Below are positions 13,102 through 14,664 of a stretch of DNA of 14,664 nt, one piece after another (within the stretch, counting starts at the first letter, position 1; the number at the start of each line of letters is the position of its first letter). Position numbers and translations under genes: made by a program. This stretch comes from Lachnospiraceae bacterium UBA7012. GTDB lineage: Bacteria > Bacillota > Clostridia > Lachnospirales > Lachnospiraceae. Location of the stretch: assembly GCA_002449595.1 (NCBI GenBank), contig DJXE01000182.1, positions 1 through 14,664 on the forward strand. The letters run 5' to 3'. Under the pieces are notes generated by a model. It had not been told where the DNA came from. It saw only the letters and a list, made by a program, of their open reading frames with translations, and searched no databases.

Positions 13102-13444
13102 CCTGTTCTCCTCTCATATCCGCGCCGCAGTTGGGGCAATAGTCTGTTATTAATGGTTCCCCATCTTCGCCTGCATATGCCTGCTCTTTGCATTCAGAAC
13201 AATAATAAAACGCTACGGGATTACCGTGTGCCATCCATGTTGCTTCATCACCGCCAAAAGCACTATATGAGTCAACAGGAATCCACTCACCCTTCGGACG
13301 TTCTGGCTCTACGGACGGCAGCTTCCTTAAGCTCTCCCTCATGACCTTGATGCCCATTCTCGTACCATCGTCTTTATCGTCAAGAAATTCAAGCCACTCA
13401 TCAGCTTCATCGATTGCCGCCTGCCTGCTGATTAAATCATCCAT
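13088..13444 (-). CDS. ISRQAAIDEA-module protein with C-terminal zinc ribbon (118 aa)
   Basis: A 118-residue protein. The N-terminus MDDLISRQAAIDEADEWLEF is the conserved module seen in many gut Firmicutes phage proteins, followed by LRKLPSVEPERPKGEWIPV near 40-58. The C-terminal part has YYCSEC and DYCPNCGADM, a zinc-ribbon pair separated by about 18 residues. I choose the ATG at 13444 (MDDLISRQ), which has GGAG 7 bases upstream. The frame extending to 13483 would add 13 residues within the previous gene. It overlaps the upstream gene by 8 bases and the downstream gene by 14. Function is unknown; nucleic-acid or protein binding through the ribbon is a guess. Confidence 0.78.
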   Translation of the reverse strand: MDDLISRQAAIDEADEWLEFLDDKDDGTRMGIKVMRESLRKLPSVEPERPKGEWIPVDSYSAFGGDEATWMAHGNPVAFYYCSECKEQAYAGEDGEPLITDYCPNCGADMRGEQDGVD

Positions 13445-13913
13445 TGGTTCTCCTCTCTGCATCAGCACAATACCCACTACCATCTTCGTTTCCGATCTGA
13501 CAACCGAGGCCTCTGCAAAACCATCTCCCTACTTCATCTTGCTCCCCATATTCACAGTCCTTACACTGCACGATTGGCTGTGCGGATGGCAAAGTCTTGA
13601 TTATTCCAACCGTATCTAAGCTGATTGCTTTTTCTCCTTTGGTCAGCCCTCTCCTTTTCAATTTTCCTATTCTTGCAAAATATTCATTTAACGCATCAAT
13701 TGCATCCCGTCTGCTGATAGCATCCGCACAGGTTTCACCCGTTTTTGACCCAAGCTCAGCCGAATCGCCATGCTCCTGATGGTCTTTTTCGTCAGGTTTG
13801 GGTTCCTGCGCTTTCAGGGCTTCGATTGCCACCCCAAGTGCATCATACAATTGTTCATTTATCCCGTTTCTCCTAAATCTCATCAAGAAAAACAAAGCAT
13901 CTTCTTTAGTCAT
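13437..13913 (-). CDS. Two-module early protein with cysteine-rich C-terminus (158 aa)
   Basis: A 158-residue protein combining modules found separately in its neighbours: an N-terminal helical part ending ALGVAIEALKAQEPKPD near 25-41; a charged linker; ISRRDAIDALNEYFARIGK near 66-84; LPSAQPIVQCKDCEYGE near 107-123; and a cysteine-rich end (WFCRGLGCQI, then SGYCADAERR). Cysteines in VQCKDC, FCRGLGC and YCAD probably bind metal. A start at 13913 with AAAGGAAG just upstream is likely, overlapping the previous gene by 8 bases. Base composition is lower in GC than the late genes. Function unknown. It may be a fusion of two of the small proteins around it. Confidence 0.76.
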   Translation of the reverse strand: MTKEDALFFLMRFRRNGINEQLYDALGVAIEALKAQEPKPDEKDHQEHGDSAELGSKTGETCADAISRRDAIDALNEYFARIGKLKRRGLTKGEKAISLDTVGIIKTLPSAQPIVQCKDCEYGEQDEVGRWFCRGLGCQIGNEDGSGYCADAERRTNG

Positions 13914-14172
13914 CTTCCTTTCTCCAATCTATCGCTTGACCGCACATCAAGCAGAATACGTCCCCGGGTGCAATTTCATACCCGCATGATGGGCATTGTG
14001 TGAACATGGCATACATGTTTTTCACATACCTGTCCTCCGCCACATAAACAGGTTCCTGTGGTATCTGTTTCTCCAACGCTTCCACCGCAATCTCCATCGC
14101 CCACGGGTCGATGTCTGTGGCTGTCTTGATGTGGTTGATGGCGTTCTGGATGCGCTCCGTTTGATTATTCAT
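13906..14172 (-). CDS. Small protein with C-terminal zinc ribbon (88 aa)
   Basis: An 88-residue protein: N-terminal helices (MNNQTERIQNAINHIKTATD) with WAMEIAVEALEKQIPQEP near 24-41, then a zinc ribbon CPSCGYEIAPGDVFCLMCGQ at about 60-79, ending IDWRKEDD. The ribbon closely resembles that of the upstream neighbour (CGNCG to CPWCGQKIKWR). The ATG at 14172 overlaps the upstream stop (ATGA), and an AGGGGG lies 7 bases before it. The frame extending to 14262 runs back through the upstream gene and is rejected. Function unknown. The ribbon suggests binding of nucleic acid or a protein partner. Confidence 0.78.
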   Translation of the reverse strand: MNNQTERIQNAINHIKTATDIDPWAMEIAVEALEKQIPQEPVYVAEDRYVKNMYAMFTQCPSCGYEIAPGDVFCLMCGQAIDWRKEDD

Positions 14173-14453
14173 GTTGATTTCCCCCTCCATTTGATTTTCT
14201 GGCCGCACCACGGACAAAAGAACCACATGCGATCTGTCAGCTCCATGCCGCAATTCCCACAAGGCGTAATAATCGGGCTCATTGCAGTAATGCCCAGCTC
14301 CTCCGGGGCCGTTTCCATGGGTTCATGCTTTTCCAGCGCTTCGATCGCCATGTTCAAGGCATCTTCGTGCCATCTCAGCTTGTCCTTTATGTCCATGCTT
14401 TCAGGCAGTGATAATGGATCAAGCAGATAGTTGATTGCTTCCTGAGTTGTCAT
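14169..14453 (-). CDS. Small protein with C-terminal zinc ribbon (94 aa)
   Basis: A 94-residue protein: helical N-terminal part (MTTQEAINYLLDPLSLPESM) with ALNMAIEALEKHEP near 32-45, an acidic linker (METAPEELG), and a zinc ribbon with CGNCG near 65-69 and CPWCG near 80-84, ending IKWRGKST. The module order matches the downstream neighbour, suggesting duplication. Its ATG overlaps the stop of the upstream gene (ATGA), with GGAGG 7 bases before it. Both neighbours are joined by four-base overlaps, indicating coupled translation. No function is known to me. Confidence 0.78.
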   Translation of the reverse strand: MTTQEAINYLLDPLSLPESMDIKDKLRWHEDALNMAIEALEKHEPMETAPEELGITAMSPIITPCGNCGMELTDRMWFFCPWCGQKIKWRGKST

Positions 14454-14664
14454 TCCTCCACCTCCGCTTCGATCACTGTTGGTGCATCATTTATTGCTTC
14501 TTCTGCCCTTCCCTGTTCTATGGTATCTGTCATAGTGAAGTACACCTCATCTGCATCAACCAGTCTGCCGTGCGGCGTTGGCACTTCCACAAGCGGACAT
14601 TTATCCAATCTCTTGGCTTTGTATCCAGTGTAATCTGCTGGATAGTCTTTAAAATTGAGCAGTT
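14450..14664 (-). CDS. Small early protein, N-terminus beyond window (partial)
   Basis: The frame is open from the right edge to a TGA at 14450-14452, giving 70 residues in view. The visible part contains PTPHGRLVDADEVYF near 29-43 and ends in NDAPTVIEAEVEE. 'GRLVDADEV' followed by 'APTVIEAE' is a recurrent pattern in small Firmicutes phage proteins found beside the ISRxxAIDA proteins. The stop overlaps the next ATG. The start and any domain further upstream lie outside the window, so length and function cannot be judged. Confidence 0.72.
   Translation of the reverse strand, partial: LLNFKDYPADYTGYKAKRLDKCPLVEVPTPHGRLVDADEVYFTMTDTIEQGRAEEAINDAPTVIEAEVEE

Noticed and set aside
12646..14664. 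Toxin-antitoxin or known anti-CRISPR pair among the small early proteins
   Set aside because: None of the proteins matches a family I know; the zinc-ribbon and ISRxxAIDA patterns do not indicate such a function by themselves.

Overview
The window is a stretch of a tailed-phage genome, most likely a prophage. Every supported gene lies on the minus strand, so transcription runs from position 14664 towards position 1. Genes are packed tightly, with ATGA or TGATG stop/start overlaps and strong AGGAGG-type ribosome binding sites. That, together with DUF3310, a DUF1492 sigma-like regulator and small ISRxxAIDA/zinc-ribbon proteins, points to a phage of Firmicutes, probably Clostridia of moderate to high GC. 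This host call is inference. No integrase, repressor, tRNA, attachment site, CRISPR array or insertion sequence was seen.

Right part (14664 to 9849), early/middle genes: a run of six small proteins, several with zinc ribbons and sharing short modules (14664-12646); a small helical protein of unknown function; an HNH-type protein with a duplicated N-terminal module; a DUF3310 protein; a dUTPase; a 53-residue Cys-rich protein; a 55-residue unknown; a small HAD-family hydrolase; and a DUF1492 protein likely to control late transcription. A hairpin with a U-rich tail (9761-9795) lies in the only sizeable non-coding gap (9748-9848).

Left part (9747 to 1), late genes: a GpZ-like tail protein, then a complete lambda-type packaging and head module in lambda order: Nu1-like small terminase, GpA large terminase, gpW-like joiner, GpB portal, ClpP-type protease with a nested in-frame scaffold start (C/Nu3), gpD-like decoration protein and gpE-like major capsid protein. 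Two short basic-tailed proteins, a head-tail connector candidate and a 219-residue neck or tail-terminator candidate follow. The window ends inside a contractile tail sheath gene, which makes this a myovirus with a lambda-type head.

The early genes would adjust nucleotide pools and DNA handling, the DUF1492 protein would mark the switch to late expression, and the late genes build the head, package DNA and start the contractile tail. I found no convincing new defence system. The items most worth a second look are the modular zinc-ribbon cassette, the double-module HNH protein, the displaced GpZ gene and the nested scaffold start.
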